A stretch of DNA of 64,000 bases from Cyrtodaria siliqua (taxonomy: Eukaryota > Mollusca > Bivalvia > Adapedonta > Hiatellidae). The DNA lies in NCBI GenBank assembly GCA_037043455.1, contig JAWPHD010003272.1, forward strand, positions 1 to 64,000, in the 5' to 3' direction. This document shows, in pieces, positions 12,089 through 24,617 of the stretch (position 1 is the first letter of the stretch; each line of letters begins with the position of its first letter). The notes under the pieces were generated by a model. It searched no databases, was not told the DNA's origin, and worked only from the letters and a program-made list of their open reading frames with translations. The position numbers and the translations under genes were made by a program.

Positions 12089-12458
12089 TGTTCAACATGT
12101 CGTGCAATACTCGACATATTATGAAAAATAGAATGCAAAATGAGCGTATCACAATTGATATGGCATACATTGGGCGTGGCAATAAGAACAAAAAGTTTAA
12201 AAATATTAATTATGTGTTGTCTGCTTACCATTTACGGAAAGGTAAATTGTTCACATATTTTTTTCTTCAACTTTCATGATTACAACATGGAAAATCCTTG
12301 CTTTCAAAATATGTTTTCGATCAAAAATAAATCAAGATTGCCGTGCATTACTTCAGGAAGCAAAATGAAAATCCTCTGATTTTGGGCTAGGAATAGCAAT
12401 ATTTTAAACGCAGAAACTATTAAACTTGAATACATCCACAGATTTTAGTGGAAATGCT
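12089..12458. other. intergenic, nothing recognised
   Basis: Short overlapping open frames at 12085-12379 on the plus strand have no protein-like features. Confidence 0.4.
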
Positions 12459-12716
12459 CAATAGGACCTCCTAGGGTTTTTGGGGGAAAAGAGAACATAT
12501 TTATGGTGGGGTGGGGTTGACAAGGGAACATTATCTGTCATTTTCAGAGAACAAGGGAACATTGGCATATTTCTAGGGAACAAGGGAACATGAGTTAAAA
12601 GAAAATAACATTCAAACATTTAGTTTTAACTAAAAAACACCCGAAACAATGGAACATTGGGTCATATTTTTAGGAAACAAAGGAACACCGTACCCCACCC
12701 CTAGGAGGGCCTCATG
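12459..12716. mobile_element. M4 element, copy 2
   Basis: The left end (AGGACCTCCTAGGG) and right end (CCCCTAGGAGGGCCTCATG) form an inverted pair, clearer than in copy 1. Inside are four to five copies of GAACAAGGGAACAT. About 258 bp. Confidence 0.65.
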
Positions 12717-12734
12717 CTTGTATATTAAAGCACC

Positions 12735-12980
12735 TTCTTTTTTTTTGCATGGTGCTTTACGTCATTTGGAACACATGTAAGGTTATATATGACGATCGAT
12801 TTGTTTGTGGTGGAGGCAGACCACCCATTTTTCCTGGGTAGAACCAGTACTGTACAACTCCCACCATCCGTAAGAATCGACACTTCCTCATTTACAAGTC
12901 GAGCTCCCAGTGGGGTTCCAACCTTCAGCGATGCAAAGGTTTACAAAGCAACGTCGTTAACCACTCTGCTATGGATATGC
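12735..12980 (-). repeat. tRNA-derived SINE-like element
   Basis: The minus strand from 12975 reads CCATAGCAGAGTGGTTAACG, a good A-box context, followed by a B-box-like AGGTTGGAACCCC about 45 bases on. The distal end at 12743 carries the 'gctttacgtc' motif shared with 2480. Confidence 0.55.
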
Positions 12981-13260
12981 AGACTCGGAATATGCGCATG
13001 TAGGCATTGAATTGACTATGATAAAAGTCAGTAAATGATTTTTAACATCAGATGGACTTATAAATTGGAACAAACAGAGTGACAGAATTCGGTTTTAAAG
13101 GAACGCTATAAAGATCACTATACTAATTGTAATAAAAAAATCTAAAAGGTGTATACGTAATTTTATTTGTCCAAGAGTGATATTATATACTACTATGAAT
13201 ATTTTTATAAAACCATACGTATGGAATTAAGCTGGTCCATGTGTGCCTGCAGGGTATTTG

Positions 13261-13560
13261 TTCAAACACATGAAAAAGCTGTTTTTAAGTCTCAAAACCG
13301 GTTGTAATAATATGAAAACCAAATTTAGCTCTCAAAAACAGTTTTAGCTCGGTTGTTAGTCTTAAAACCAGTTTTAAGAATTTTAAAACCAAATTGATTT
13401 CTCGAAACTGTTTTTCAACTCGATAAACATATATTATCGCTCGATAATACGGATTTTGAAATGGATACTGTCATTATCAAATCTGTATCTATGATTATCG
13501 AACGATAATGTATGTTTAGCGTTCGATAATTCTTATTTATCGACGAAAAAACGTAAAAAA
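13261..13560. repeat. cluster of AAAACC(A/G)GTTTT and TTATCG(A/C)(A/T)CGATAA palindromes
   Basis: Between 13275 and 13405 AAAACCGGTTTT-like palindromic motifs recur. Between 13415 and 13555 ATTATCGCTCGATAAT, ATTATCGAACGATAAT and GTTCGATAAT recur. It looks like two small tandem or foldback repeats. No gene. Confidence 0.45.
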
Positions 13561-13714
13561 ATTCAATTGTTTTTGATAAAAATTGTGTCATGTGGATGGA
13601 TAATAAATTAATTTAAGGAAACTAACCCGCCAAATAACTGAAAAATTACACTACAAAATCATTCATCAAAACTCTATTCAGGTGTTCAGGTGATGTAATG
13701 ATGTATATTTGCAG

Positions 13715-16618
13715 ATTAAAAGTATAGGTTTATATTCACGGTTTCTTAAAAAACCCAAAGCACCACTGTTCTTCCGTGAATACGACGTTGGCGAGACATA
13801 CGTGGAAACAACTTCATACGAGAAGGCAAAGAAAATACTGGAAGAAAAGAATGTTCTTGTCTTGACCGGTCTTCCTGGAGAGGGAAAGTCTACCATGGCT
13901 GCACGTTTAGCTTTGGACTTTTCTGAGATTGATAAGTGCCTGAATTTATGTACGTACGCTGATTGGAATCACGTGAACCTGAAATTAAAACTTTTTGACA
14001 CAGTTATCATCGACGATATGTTTGGGGCGCGCGCATTTGATCGGAGATTAGTGGAAGGATTGGTAAGGATATTTGCCTGATATACAAAGAGCAGCTACCG
14101 ATAAGAAACTGAAAGTTATAATAACTATGAGACAGTATATCATGGAAGAAACAAAGCAGATACTTGGAGGCGTACCCCTCTTTGCGGGTGGAAACACTCC
14201 CACCTCTCTTCAAAGGATCTCTCTGAAGAGGAAAAGACACGTATATTAACAAACAAGGCATGATAGGCGTATGCGTCCAGATGAGATAGCTGAATGTGCA
14301 ATAAAGTCGTCTTCATATTTTGGTGGAACAGCAAATGGTGACTCCGACTTTCAATTTGGATTTCCTGAGTGTGCAAACATGTTCGTTAAAAACAGTGCAC
14401 TATATACTAGAGGGGCAAATTTCTTCCAAAAACCAAATGCATTCTTCAAGAAGTGTTTACAGGATCTTTACCAAGGCGGAGAAAACAAGGAGAAGTTTTT
14501 AGCTCTGATAACAGTTTGGGCAAATGATGGTCGATTGTTGCTTTCTTATTTAGATCTAAAACGCACTTCAGAAAATGTTAGAAATATTGCAGAGAGCTTC
14601 GGATTTGATCTTAAACCGAATTTGGTAAAAGTACTTCGAAAATCTGTCGAGTACCACACAAACGGTTTTCTAACATTCATTGAAACAACTTGAAAGTATT
14701 CGTTCAGTCACAACGTCATTGGGGACATGGTGGGGCTTGTCGTTAGTCAGGATTACCCAGAGACTACTACTAAGTTCTGCACACGTGATTTCATGATGGA
14801 ATATGTAACGATAGACGAATCGCAGACGCCCGAATTCAAGATCGTCGTCAAACAATATCAGTATCCCATCCTAGATAAAAAGATTGTCAAGTTATTGCTC
14901 CGTAAAGACTGCAACAAACATTAGAACAGAACAGATTACAATTTTTTACAGATGGAAAGGAGCGGAGTTTGCCTAAATCGTGTTGAGCGTAAATACGAAC
15001 TAGATATAGGAATAATAATGCATCCGGTATTTAAAAGTGACCCTTTTGTTAAAAGCTTTTTGGATTTAATAGTGCGCAACAAAGACAGTGCGGACATCAT
15101 TTATTAACAAAACCTGTGATGAGTATGTCGGGATTTTTCTATAATTACGGAATCAAAGTGGAAAAAATTGACATGTGTCTTGTTGCGTATTCTGTGTTTA
15201 TCGGAGCTGATACTTTTGCGGTAAAAGTTATCGAAAGGGACATATTGGGCGAAGATAATAGCGATCGCTATTTGTCACTTCTGCTAGTTGCACATGCACA
15301 AGATATCCAGTTAGTGGAGTTTTTATTACGTCATGGTGCAAAAGTTACTGGTGATACGATTTATATTGCGTCGTACAAGAACAATGCATCATTACTCTCG
15401 GTATTGCTTAAACATCCTGGAACAAACATAAATGACAGGGTAAACGCGATTAATGGAAACTATCCTTTGATTGTTGCTGCGAGAAAGGGACTTACGACAG
15501 CCGTCCGGTGTCTAGTAGACCACGGAGTAGATCTTTCTGTTCAGAACTCGGCCAAGATGACTGCGCTGCACAAAGAAATTGTGTATAAGCATCATGACAT
15601 AAGCAAGCTGCTCATAGAAAAAGGCGCACCGTTGGATGTCCAGGGTGGCAAATTTAGGCGGACAGTACTCCACGTCGCTTTAGATATGGGGGTAGAAAAT
15701 GTAGTAAAACAGATTCGTCTAAAAGGAACGTCCGCGCACGTGAAAGACCACAGAGGTCATTATGCAATACACTGTGCAGCAATACGAGGACACGTACGTT
15801 GGAATTGTTTCACCTCTCCTTCAGAACGACAAAAGACAAGCAACATTGAAAATAACTTCATACGGAAAGAAATCAGTTCTGAAAGGAATGACGGTCTACC
15901 ACATTGCTGTCTGGAAGAAAGACAACGCCCTTTTAGATGCTCTAATAAAGATGAATGTCGATCCAAACACGGGCGACTGTTATGGACAAACACCTATATT
16001 CTACGCTATCATGAAGGGATATGAAGCCATTTCAAAGAAACTTATGCTACGTCAGACATCCAGAAGCCACAAAAACAGGGATACACACCATTGCATGTAG
16101 CGATCCATAAAGGCCTAACTAATTTGGCAGCAGAACTTATTTGTCCACGTGTGAATATGAATGTTAAAGATAAGTTTGGGGAAACACCACTACACGTCGC
16201 ATGCGAAATGGGAAACATTCAGATAGCACGAATGCTTACAGAGAATGGAGCGGATATCTGGATGGTCACAAAAAGACACGATACTGTGTTTCATATTTTA
16301 CAAAGAAAGAGCAATGCAAAGGAATCTTCGAAATCGTCAAATGTTGCTCGCGAAGATTTTGTCAAAATAGCAAAAGCATTATTGGATATCGATCCAGTTA
16401 TACGCGATTGGCTGAGGAGTGCAAAAAGTAAAAAAAGGGTACCAGTTAACGTCGATGGATTATTAAAATCGTATCGTCCCTCTTCTATTTTCAGTGAACT
16501 TTTGGAAATGTTAAACGATATGCACGACAATTACGATGACGATAGCGATGCTTTTGGTGGCTTCGACGATTATGATCCTTCAGATATGTATACTGATACA
16601 GGTGACGATTTTTGGTGA
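13715..16618 (+). pseudogene. nSTAND3-type NTPase with ankyrin repeats, decayed
   Basis: The order is a P-loop NTPase (Walker A GLPGEGKST near 13870-13900; Walker B-like DTVIIDDMFG near 14000-14030), a helical region with the family-like motif FGFPECANMF (about 14355-14385), then an ankyrin array (about 15250-16290, with LLLRHGAKV, PLIVAARKG, TPLHVACEMG) and an Asp-rich tail ending DTGDDFW. This layout fits the nSTAND3-ankyrin proteins abundant in bivalves, thought to be innate sensors. A 3' splice acceptor (TTTGCAG, ending 13714) opens the first frame, and no in-frame ATG precedes it, so upstream exons are expected but were not found. The reading frame breaks repeatedly: shifts near 14065, 14200 and 14256; in-frame stops at 14691, 14922 and 15105 (the frame also changes before 15116); and shifts near 15790 and 16045. 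These are too many for splicing to explain, so I call it a pseudogene. The family name is from memory of motifs. Confidence 0.8.
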
Positions 16619-16879
16619 ACGATTGGCGATATCACATGAGGTATATATTTAGCCTCATTATAATGTTAACTTGCATTATCTCAACGTTTGCATATCTGTT
16701 CTGCAAGTAAATACAATGTTAATGACGAATATTCACAGTAAATGTAAATTACCAAATGGGCTTTATGCAGTTATTAAAGACGACATATTTTCATCTATTA
16801 CATTTAAGGGTACTCTAATACTAAATGTAAGCAGATATTCCAAAGTATAACAATATATACAAATGGCAATTATATTAAA

Positions 16880-17090
16880 ATCTATATCTGCCACCAACTT
16901 GCATGTTTTACAACAGATATACACTGTTTCTAAACCTACCGACAGCGAGGTATACATATAACTGACATCTGACGACGAGGTATACATATAAGTGACAGAT
17001 TTTGAGAATCCAACCTCAATAGGCACAATATAAAACCCCAAGACTGTAGCATCGAATTAAGAGTTACCAACTCATAATTCATTTTACGGA
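16880..17090 (-). repeat. repeat family B, copy 1
   Basis: Its reverse complement contains TTTAGAAACAGTGTATATC and GGATTCTCAAAATCTGTC, shared with 36916-37112 and in part with 22837-22925. A short internal duplication (gacgaggtatacatataa) is present. The segment sits just downstream of the NTPase pseudogene. Confidence 0.6.
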
Positions 17091-17930
17091 TATTCAGTCA
17101 CGGGTATTTTTTTGTAACACAATTGAATAAAATAGCTCAGGATATCCCCGTTTTAGGTTAACATAAATAAATAAAACAGTTGTCAAGACAGAAGTTTTCA
17201 GTTGTGTAAGAGTTCGTTACACCAGCCCTGAGAAGCCTAACAGTTTGGCCATTATAGTTTGTACATTCTGTTATCAGTCGTAACTTTGCTGAAAAATACA
17301 ATTTTCTTATCTCTACTGTGCTGTGATTGGCTAAAAGCACTGGGGGGTAAATTTGAATTTTATAGCAGACAACAAAAAATATGTGTTTGGATGTAGCATT
17401 GTTAATCAATGGATTGGTTTCATATTTGAATGAACAAATCTCCATACATTCAAGAACAGTTGCGCTAAATTTCAATTAAATCGGTGATGTAGGGATATCT
17501 AAATGTTCTTATTTTCTCTTCACCTGACATGCATAAACACAGTGCAATGTAACAACAAAGTATAAATGTTCACTTGCTTCTGTTTTTGTTGTTTGACTCC
17601 GGTCTTTAACAACAAAAAGTTATACATAGATGGCTTAAGGAGAGCTGAATCGGATGATTCGTACAGTACAATCAACTTAATTATTGCTCTAGTATCACTA
17701 CTTCATTAAAGGAAATGTATTATTATCCGAAATGTATTTATCCCCTTTCTGTCTTGTAGTTTGTGTTTCAAGAATGGATCCTCGACGTTTCCAACCGACA
17801 TGCCGTCACACGTGGATAGTTTCTACAGTCGGAGACGAAACTCAGGCAGAACACATGTACAGTGCCGACAGAACGGCTTAGACAAATTTGACCACATGCC
17901 AATAACAATGTATTTGTTATAAATTAACAC
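17091..17930. other. intergenic, nothing recognised
   Basis: No coding pattern or shared repeat was supported. Confidence 0.45.
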
Positions 17931-19760
17931 TGAAACACAGCATAGTGTTGCAATGTTTTATTTATATGAATATGTCATTAGTGCTTAAAAGAACTATAGT
18001 GTTTACGTGATTGTGTAATCAGTATTCACACACTTTTGTCATTAGTATTTACATCAATGTTTTATTTGTATTTACGTGAACGTGTCAAACATATTAACAT
18101 GAATGTCATAAGGGTTTAAATGATTATGACATTCATGTTAATGTGAATATGTAATCGATGTTAACGTGAATGTGAGATTTGTATCAACACGGGTGTATGC
18201 CATATATGATTACAATAATGTTTCATTAGTATTTCATGAATGTATTATACGTGTAAACACTAATGTGTCATTAGTGTAAACATGTATGTGTTTTTAGTAT
18301 TTATACGAATGTGTCATTAGTGTAAACATTAATGTGTCATTAGTATTTACATGAAATTATTAGTAATGTATCATTAGTGTAAACAATAATGTGTCTTTAG
18401 TATTTACACGAATATGGCATTAGTGTAAACGTTAATGTGTCATTAGTGTAAACATTAATATGTCATTAGTATTTACATTAATGCATCATTGGTGTCAACA
18501 TCAATGTGTCTTTCGTATTTAAAATAGTTTGGCATTAGTGTAAACAATAATGTGTCATTTTTATTTACATTAATGTGTCTTTAGTATTTACACGAAAGTG
18601 GCATTAGCGTAAATATTAATGTGTCATTAATATTTACATGAAATTATTATTAGTGTACACATTAATGTATCATTAGTGTAAACAATAATGTGTCTTTAAT
18701 ACTTACACGAATACGGCATTAGTGTAAACATTAATTGTCATTAGTGTAAACATTAATGTGTCATTAGTGTTTACATTAATGTATCATTAGTGTAAAATTA
18801 ATGTGTCGTTAGTATTTATACGAATGTGGCAATTTGTTTTAAATTAATGTGTCATTAGTGTAAACATAAAGTGCCTTTAGTTTATATACGAACGTGGCAT
18901 TAGTGTAAACACTAATTTATCATTAGTGTAAACATTAATTTGTCATTAGTATTTACATTAATGTATCATTAGTGTAAACATTAATGTGTCTTTTGTATTT
19001 AAAATAATGTGACATTAGCGTAAACAATATGACAATAGTATTTACAGTAATGTGTCATTAGTGTAACCATTAATGTATCATTAGTATTTACATCAATGTG
19101 TCATTATTATTTACATTAATGTATGATAAGTGTTAAATAATGTTCATTAGTATTTACATTAATGTATCATTAGTGTAAACATTAATGTGTCTTTTGTATT
19201 TAAAATAATGTGACATTATTGTAAACAATGTGACAATAGTATTTACAGTAATGTGTCATTAGTGTAAACATTAATGTATCAGTATTATTTACATCAATGT
19301 GTCATTATTATTTACATTAATGTATAATTAGTGTTAATTAATGTGTCATTAGTATTTACATTAATATGTCATTAGTATTTACCTTAATGTATCACCAATG
19401 TAAACATTAATCTATCATTAGCTTAAACACTAATGTGTCATTAGTATTAACAGCAATGTATCATTGGTGTAATCATTAATGTGAATGTGTCATTAGTATT
19501 TACATGTGGTATTAGTATTAACATTGATGTTTAAGTGGCATTAGTTTAATGTATCATTAGTGTAAAGATTAATGTGTCATTAGTATTTACATGAACGTAT
19601 CATTAGTGTATCATTAGTGTCATTAGTATTTGTATGAATGTGGCATTAGTATTAACATAAATGTGTTATTAGCATTCACATTGGTGGTTAAGTCACTGTG
19701 TCGGCAGTTATCACTATTGTTTACGTCAATGTGTATTCGGCGTTAACGTGAGTAGTTTCC
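17931..19760. repeat. degenerate 23-bp minisatellite, about 1.8 kb
   Basis: Units are of two interleaved kinds, TGTCATTAGTGTAAACATTAA and TGTCATTAGTATTTACATTAA. Many units have small indels or substitutions, and both edges fade gradually. The divergence suggests an old array. No open frame of interest. Confidence 0.85.
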
Positions 19761-20355
19761 TTAAAACGTCAAATAAAACAATTAAGATTGTTTCTGACGC
19801 ATTTGTAACTGAAGTATTTCCGGAATCTAGTGATTGGATAAATATACATTGTACATTTTCAAAATGTTCAATATCTTATTGCGAATATTCTTGTTAATTT
19901 TAACTCAAGTCGGGCATTACAATTATATTACTTATTATGGAGTACGGTTGTCTTACACCATACTCTCAGCATGACGAGGCAGATATGCGTTTCTGTAATT
20001 TAGAGGTTCATACGTAATGGACGTTCATGATGGGCGATAAAAAACGAGACAAATAATTAATTGCTTAACGTTAACTTGAGAAAAATGTAATATCATATAT
20101 ATTAGTTTGTGGCCGTCTTTATGAATAAAAAACAAAGACGACCCATTTATTTTCCCGTCATGGGTACATGGGGTTCTGAGAATCCTCCTCCGTTGAACCG
20201 TTAAGTGATAAGTAATTATAATAAATACGTTTATACGTAAGCAACTAATCATTCATAATACATTCATCATACATACCACACATACCACACTCGTATTTTC
20301 CAATCAAGATTCTCTTTCAGTGCATACACAAAATACGAGCAACAGATGGTTCTAG
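19761..20355. other. intergenic, nothing recognised
   Basis: Only an open frame without protein features (20025-20252, minus). A short direct repeat, cataccacacataccacac, lies near 20273. Confidence 0.4.
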
Positions 20356-20820
20356 GTCTTACTGTGGTAAAGAAATATAAAAATATCGGACAGGGAAAGC
20401 AGCATTCAAGGACGACAGTCAACCACAAAACACAAAAACAAACACGCAAACAGACAAACGAGAAGGCAAAAGTAATAAAAAATACAAACGACATCACAAA
20501 CACAAAAGGGTTGACAATAGGCTACCGCCTTGGAACGGTCAGTGGCAACAAAGGCCATTGGGGGTTTAAACCGGTTCTAGGGTGCACCAAACCTCACACT
20601 TACCCACTGTCATCCCATTAAAACAGGACAGTGTAAATAAAGAAATCCCCGCCATGATCTAATCTCTAACCAACAAGGCAGCATCAATAGGCAATATAAG
20701 TAAAACACAAATATGCTCGTGCAAATATAATACAAAAAAACAATAGCCTAGAAAGCCACAATGAAGGTACTCAATGACTTGGCAGAAGCCAGAGCAACAA
20801 GAGAATAAACCATTAAGGGC
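20356..20820 (+). repeat. R1 dispersed repeat
   Basis: Diagnostic marks in order: AGCAGCATTCAAGGA, 'caaccacaaa', 'gacatcacaaacacaaaagg', ACCGCCTTGGAACGGTCAGT, GGTTCTAGGGTGCACCAAAC, 'gtcatcccattaaaac', and 'aatgacttggcagaagccag'. The same order is found at 41.65, 42.5 and 63.1 kb, and inverted at 21.8 kb. Confidence 0.8.
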
Positions 20821-20876
20821 AAGACAGGAAAGATCATTTATATTCGACTAACATATATCATAACATACACATATTT

Positions 20877-21026
20877 ACGGTGTCCTGTTAGGGCCATGTT
20901 ACCATCGCATCTTATCATCGAGCATCGCTGGATGGTAAGATGCGATGGTCGATGGTAAGATGCGATGGTAAGATGCGATGGTCGATGGTAAGATGCGATG
21001 GTAACATGGCCTTAACAGGACACCGT
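20877..21026. mobile_element. 150-bp foldback element
   Basis: The first 38 bases (ACGGTGTCCTGTTAGGGCCA...) and the last 38 are inverted copies differing at one visible base. The loop is built from a GATGGTAAGATGCGATGGTC-type tandem motif, itself able to pair with the arms. Non-coding. Confidence 0.85.
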
Positions 21027-21834
21027 ACATATTAATACATTATATTATAATTAAATCCAACCAGTGCTTTGATGAGGAAAGTGTTTCCTATTGGTTTTGT
21101 TTCCACATGTACTAAAGAATGGGAGATAACACATATTATTTTCAGTTTGTATTTTCGAAACTGGATTGTTTCCCTTGTTATACATCACATATATGTGGTT
21201 AGTTTTTATCTGAAACAGACAAACACTATAGACGTGAGAAGAAACTTCCTTGTTTGTGTTAATGTATGTTTTTGGTTCACTGTTTTCTGTGAAAGAAACA
21301 TTTCCAGTTCGACCATTATACATACTGATATTGACCTTAAAACAAGCTTATTCTAATTATGTTCAAGAAGACAATACGACATGTGTATGTGCCATTTGTA
21401 ATATGTCGATAATTTTGTTTAAAAGCTATAATCATTTCTGTGTTATATTGGTAGAGCGAGTACAGTGTTTGAATACCTTGTAAATGCAACATTTTATGAA
21501 ACCTTTTGGAAATACCGAATTTATTCCCCTCGAGACGTCCAAAATGTGCCTTTAAACTCCGTTGTTATTATGTTTTAATCTCCATCGGGATATAAACCGA
21601 GTCTAAAGTTCATTAAAAAGTACATGCATTTGTTTTGTTTTTGTTTTCCAAGTTAATGTTGTGCGTGGAATAACACAAGTATCACGGTACTGAGCGAAAT
21701 GTGTGTCTTTAAATATCACCAAAGTGTGTTTACCAACGAATACGTTTTTTTGTGGTCGCTAAAAATATTCCCGTGCGGTTCCGGGTCAAACAAAGACAGC
21801 AAAAGGCTATAAAATCCACGCCACACGCACCGAC
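21027..21834. other. intergenic, nothing recognised
   Basis: Overlapping open frames on both strands at 21051-21483 have no motif or repeated support, so they are not called as genes. Confidence 0.4.
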
Positions 21835-22110
21835 ATATTCAATGTTTGTCACGTTCATTAAGAATAAGTATACAAGTCATCATCATCCCTGTATTGGTTT
21901 AGGTTCTAAACCCCCAGCGGCCTTTTTGCCACTGACCGTTCCAAGGCGGTAGCCCTATTATCAACCCTTTTGTGTTTGCGGTGTCCTATTTGGCATTTTA
22001 TTCATCTTTAAATTTGTTCTTTATTTCTGTGTGTTTGTGGTTGAATGTCATCCTTGATTGCTGCTTTTCCTGTTCGATTTTTATATTTATATTGAGTGGT
22101 GGCAGAAAAC
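21835..22110 (-). repeat. R1 dispersed repeat, inverted copy
   Basis: Contains the reverse complements of the R1 marks: GGTTCTAAACCCCCAGCGGC, ACTGACCGTTCCAAGGCGGT, CAACCCTTTTGTGTTTG and TCCTTGATTGCTGCTTTTCC. Confidence 0.75.
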
Positions 22111-22377
22111 GGAGCGTCTTCATCAGAATGTATAGCAACTATGCAGAAGGATCTAGGCCCATTCTGTATATTTCTATTTTGAGGTAAATGGAGGGTGAAC
22201 TTGGAATGTTTATTCATGTTAGAGCCGCCATTTAAACTCAGTTGTCAGTTGTATACAAATGACTTGCCTATCATCTATGTATATAAATATTAATTTCAAA
22301 TCTAAAGCAAAACCCTGCTACCTACATTACTTGAACTGGTATGAGAAAGAATTGAATATGCGCAAATGAATTATGAG

Positions 22378-22836
22378 TTGGCATATACTACACTATTATA
22401 CACACCTAATTTCACGTAATATATCAGATATATATCAACGTGTTTTGTACAAAAAGGGGCTACAACTAATTACAGAAAGGACAGCTCTGTCATGCAGTAG
22501 ACCTTTTAATCAAAGTATACATTGCCACACGAAATTCTACAATGTTGAAGTTTTGCTTGAAAAAGTCAAGCCATTTCAGTATTGTTTTTAATGTTAAGAG
22601 ATTGCAATGTTTAAAGCCTTATTTTGCTCACCTGCTTGAGACAAATGCGCATTCTGTCGATAATGAAACTTTAAAGGGGTAACCATTGGTATGTTCGGTG
22701 CTGTTTAAACCTTCTTTCCGAAAGGACTGGCCTAATGTCGCCCTGTACCATTCCATTAGCAGTAGCATATTACACATATTACACATACAATATATAGCGG
22801 AAATACCCATTATGCGTTTCTTTTACCATTCAGAAT
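22378..22836 (+). mobile_element. M1 element, 5'-truncated copy
   Basis: Aligns with 1960-2405. It retains 'ctacaactaattacagaaagg', 'tttgctcacctgcttgag' and the right terminal repeat ATTATGCGTTTCTTTTACC. The left terminal repeat is lost. Confidence 0.75.
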
Positions 22837-22925
22837 ATGTAAGTTAAATATAATATATGCCTCGTCGTCAGTAGGTTTAGAAACGGTGTACATCTGTTGT
22901 AAAATGTGCCTGCTGTTGGCGGGAT
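22837..22925 (+). repeat. repeat family B, fragment
   Basis: Shares GTCAGTAGGTTTAGAAACGG and TGTACATCTGTTGTAAAATG with 37045-37100. It lies directly against the right end of the M1 copy. Confidence 0.5.
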
Positions 22926-24330
22926 AGGGACTTCAACGGTGTCTTTTAAAGCTTTTGTTTAGTAACATGTTAGCTTCTTTACACGACATAGAAGTAGTGA
23001 TTAAACCTTTTTTCCATCAATATATTTGGGAGAATAACAGGAACACTTCAATTATTAGCCTCAGTCTGGATGTTTTATTACCTATGTGTGTTTATTGAAA
23101 GAAATGCATATCATTGCCTTCAACGATTTTTTTTTATGTTCAAAGAGCCAAAATAAATAATTGTATTAACAGATGTTGACAGAAGCTTGTTGTTCTATTG
23201 CATTGATACATTCATTGTGAGATATCGTATATTGTACCTATAGGTTGCAGAAAACTAAATACTTTCCCATAGACCTCCTGTTGCACCTGTCAGCTAATAT
23301 CTCAAGAATTATACACCAGATTTTCTTTAAATTACCTTATTTCATAGATATTTCCATCACAAAGCCTTTGAAAGTGTGAAAAAGACAATTTTTTCTGCTC
23401 AAACTCTCTGCACATGTCTGTGTTTACAAACACTATTGCATCCGCACTGAATATTGACATGCAATTTCAATGGATGTTAAATTTTCAAAAACATTAAAAA
23501 ATATTTTTTTATTTAATTTAATGATCCTAGCTGATGGGGATTATTTTACCTATAGTTTATCCTTCCTGAAAATGCATATTGAATAGTTCAAAGTTATATC
23601 TGCTGACCTCTGTGAACTCTGTGAACTTTCACTTCTGTACTGAATCGTACACAACAAAAGGCGGGGCTTCAGCCAGGCTATATTTAGCTGTACGCAACCT
23701 TTACAGTTGCATTAGCGAATATCCCGAGTGTAATAGAATAAATTCCAATTACCCTCTTGCATAACGCTCTACATTCCAAATATGACGACTATGATAGTCT
23801 ATTGGCTTATTTCCATGTACAACAAATTGTTCATAAAGCTTCAGGGTGCGGTGGTAACACTCATATATCACTGCATAATTTGGAGCTAAAGAATACAAAA
23901 AAAAAACAAATGCAGCTTGAGGTTATTAAGCCTATAAAGATGCCAATATGAGGAGAGGAAGTACACGTATTCACATGTCTGCAATCAAAAGGAAGGGAGT
24001 GAATGAAATCGGAATCGGAAAATAAGCAAGAATTACGAAATTTAGGAACATATATTTTCAAGAGAGACAGAGAACTTCTACAGAGCCAATGTGCTTTAGT
24101 TTTAAATGGTACCGGAGCTTCAAAGGTGGAAGGTAATGATAACGCGGGGTTCTGTTAATTCATCTGACGTGTTTGTCTTTTCTTCACGAAGCGGTTTAGT
24201 AACTTTGTTATATAATTATTATACGCTGAAGAATATGACATCAACATTTTAAAATGCATTTGAAAGTTGAGTTTATATTTGAAAAAAAAGCTTAATTTGG
24301 ACGGCTCGCTGTCGCGTTAATCGGTTACTA
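22926..24330. other. intergenic, nothing recognised
   Basis: AT-rich. Two short plus-strand open frames (23579-23764 and 23757-23951) have no motif. Confidence 0.4.
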
Positions 24331-24568
24331 TACTGAAAGGAAAAAAACCCGCATAATTATACACACCTAATTCCACGTACTATTCCAGATATATCTCAAT
24401 GTGTTTTGTACAAAAAGGGGCTACAATTAATTACAGAAAGGACAACTTTGTCATGTAGTAGATCAACTATACACGAAATTCATAAATGTTGAAGTTTCGC
24501 TTGAAAAATCAAGCCATTTCAGTATTTTGTCTAATGTTTAGAGCTGCAACATTTAAAGCCTAAGTTTG
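24331..24568 (+). mobile_element. M1 element, left half of a split copy
   Basis: Begins TACTGAAAGGAAAAAAACCC with TA before it and follows the M1 consensus to CCTAAGTTTG (24559-24568), where it stops. The right half resumes at 31240 with the same CCTAAGTTTG. A short internal deletion is near the left end. Confidence 0.75.
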
Positions 24569-24617
24569 GTTTAAACTTATTTTATTTCCAATATTTATAC
24601 AATCGGTGAAAATGTAC

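Noticed and set aside
20346..20621. Plus- and minus-strand frames over R1
   Set aside because: They fall within a dispersed non-coding repeat; other copies break the frames.
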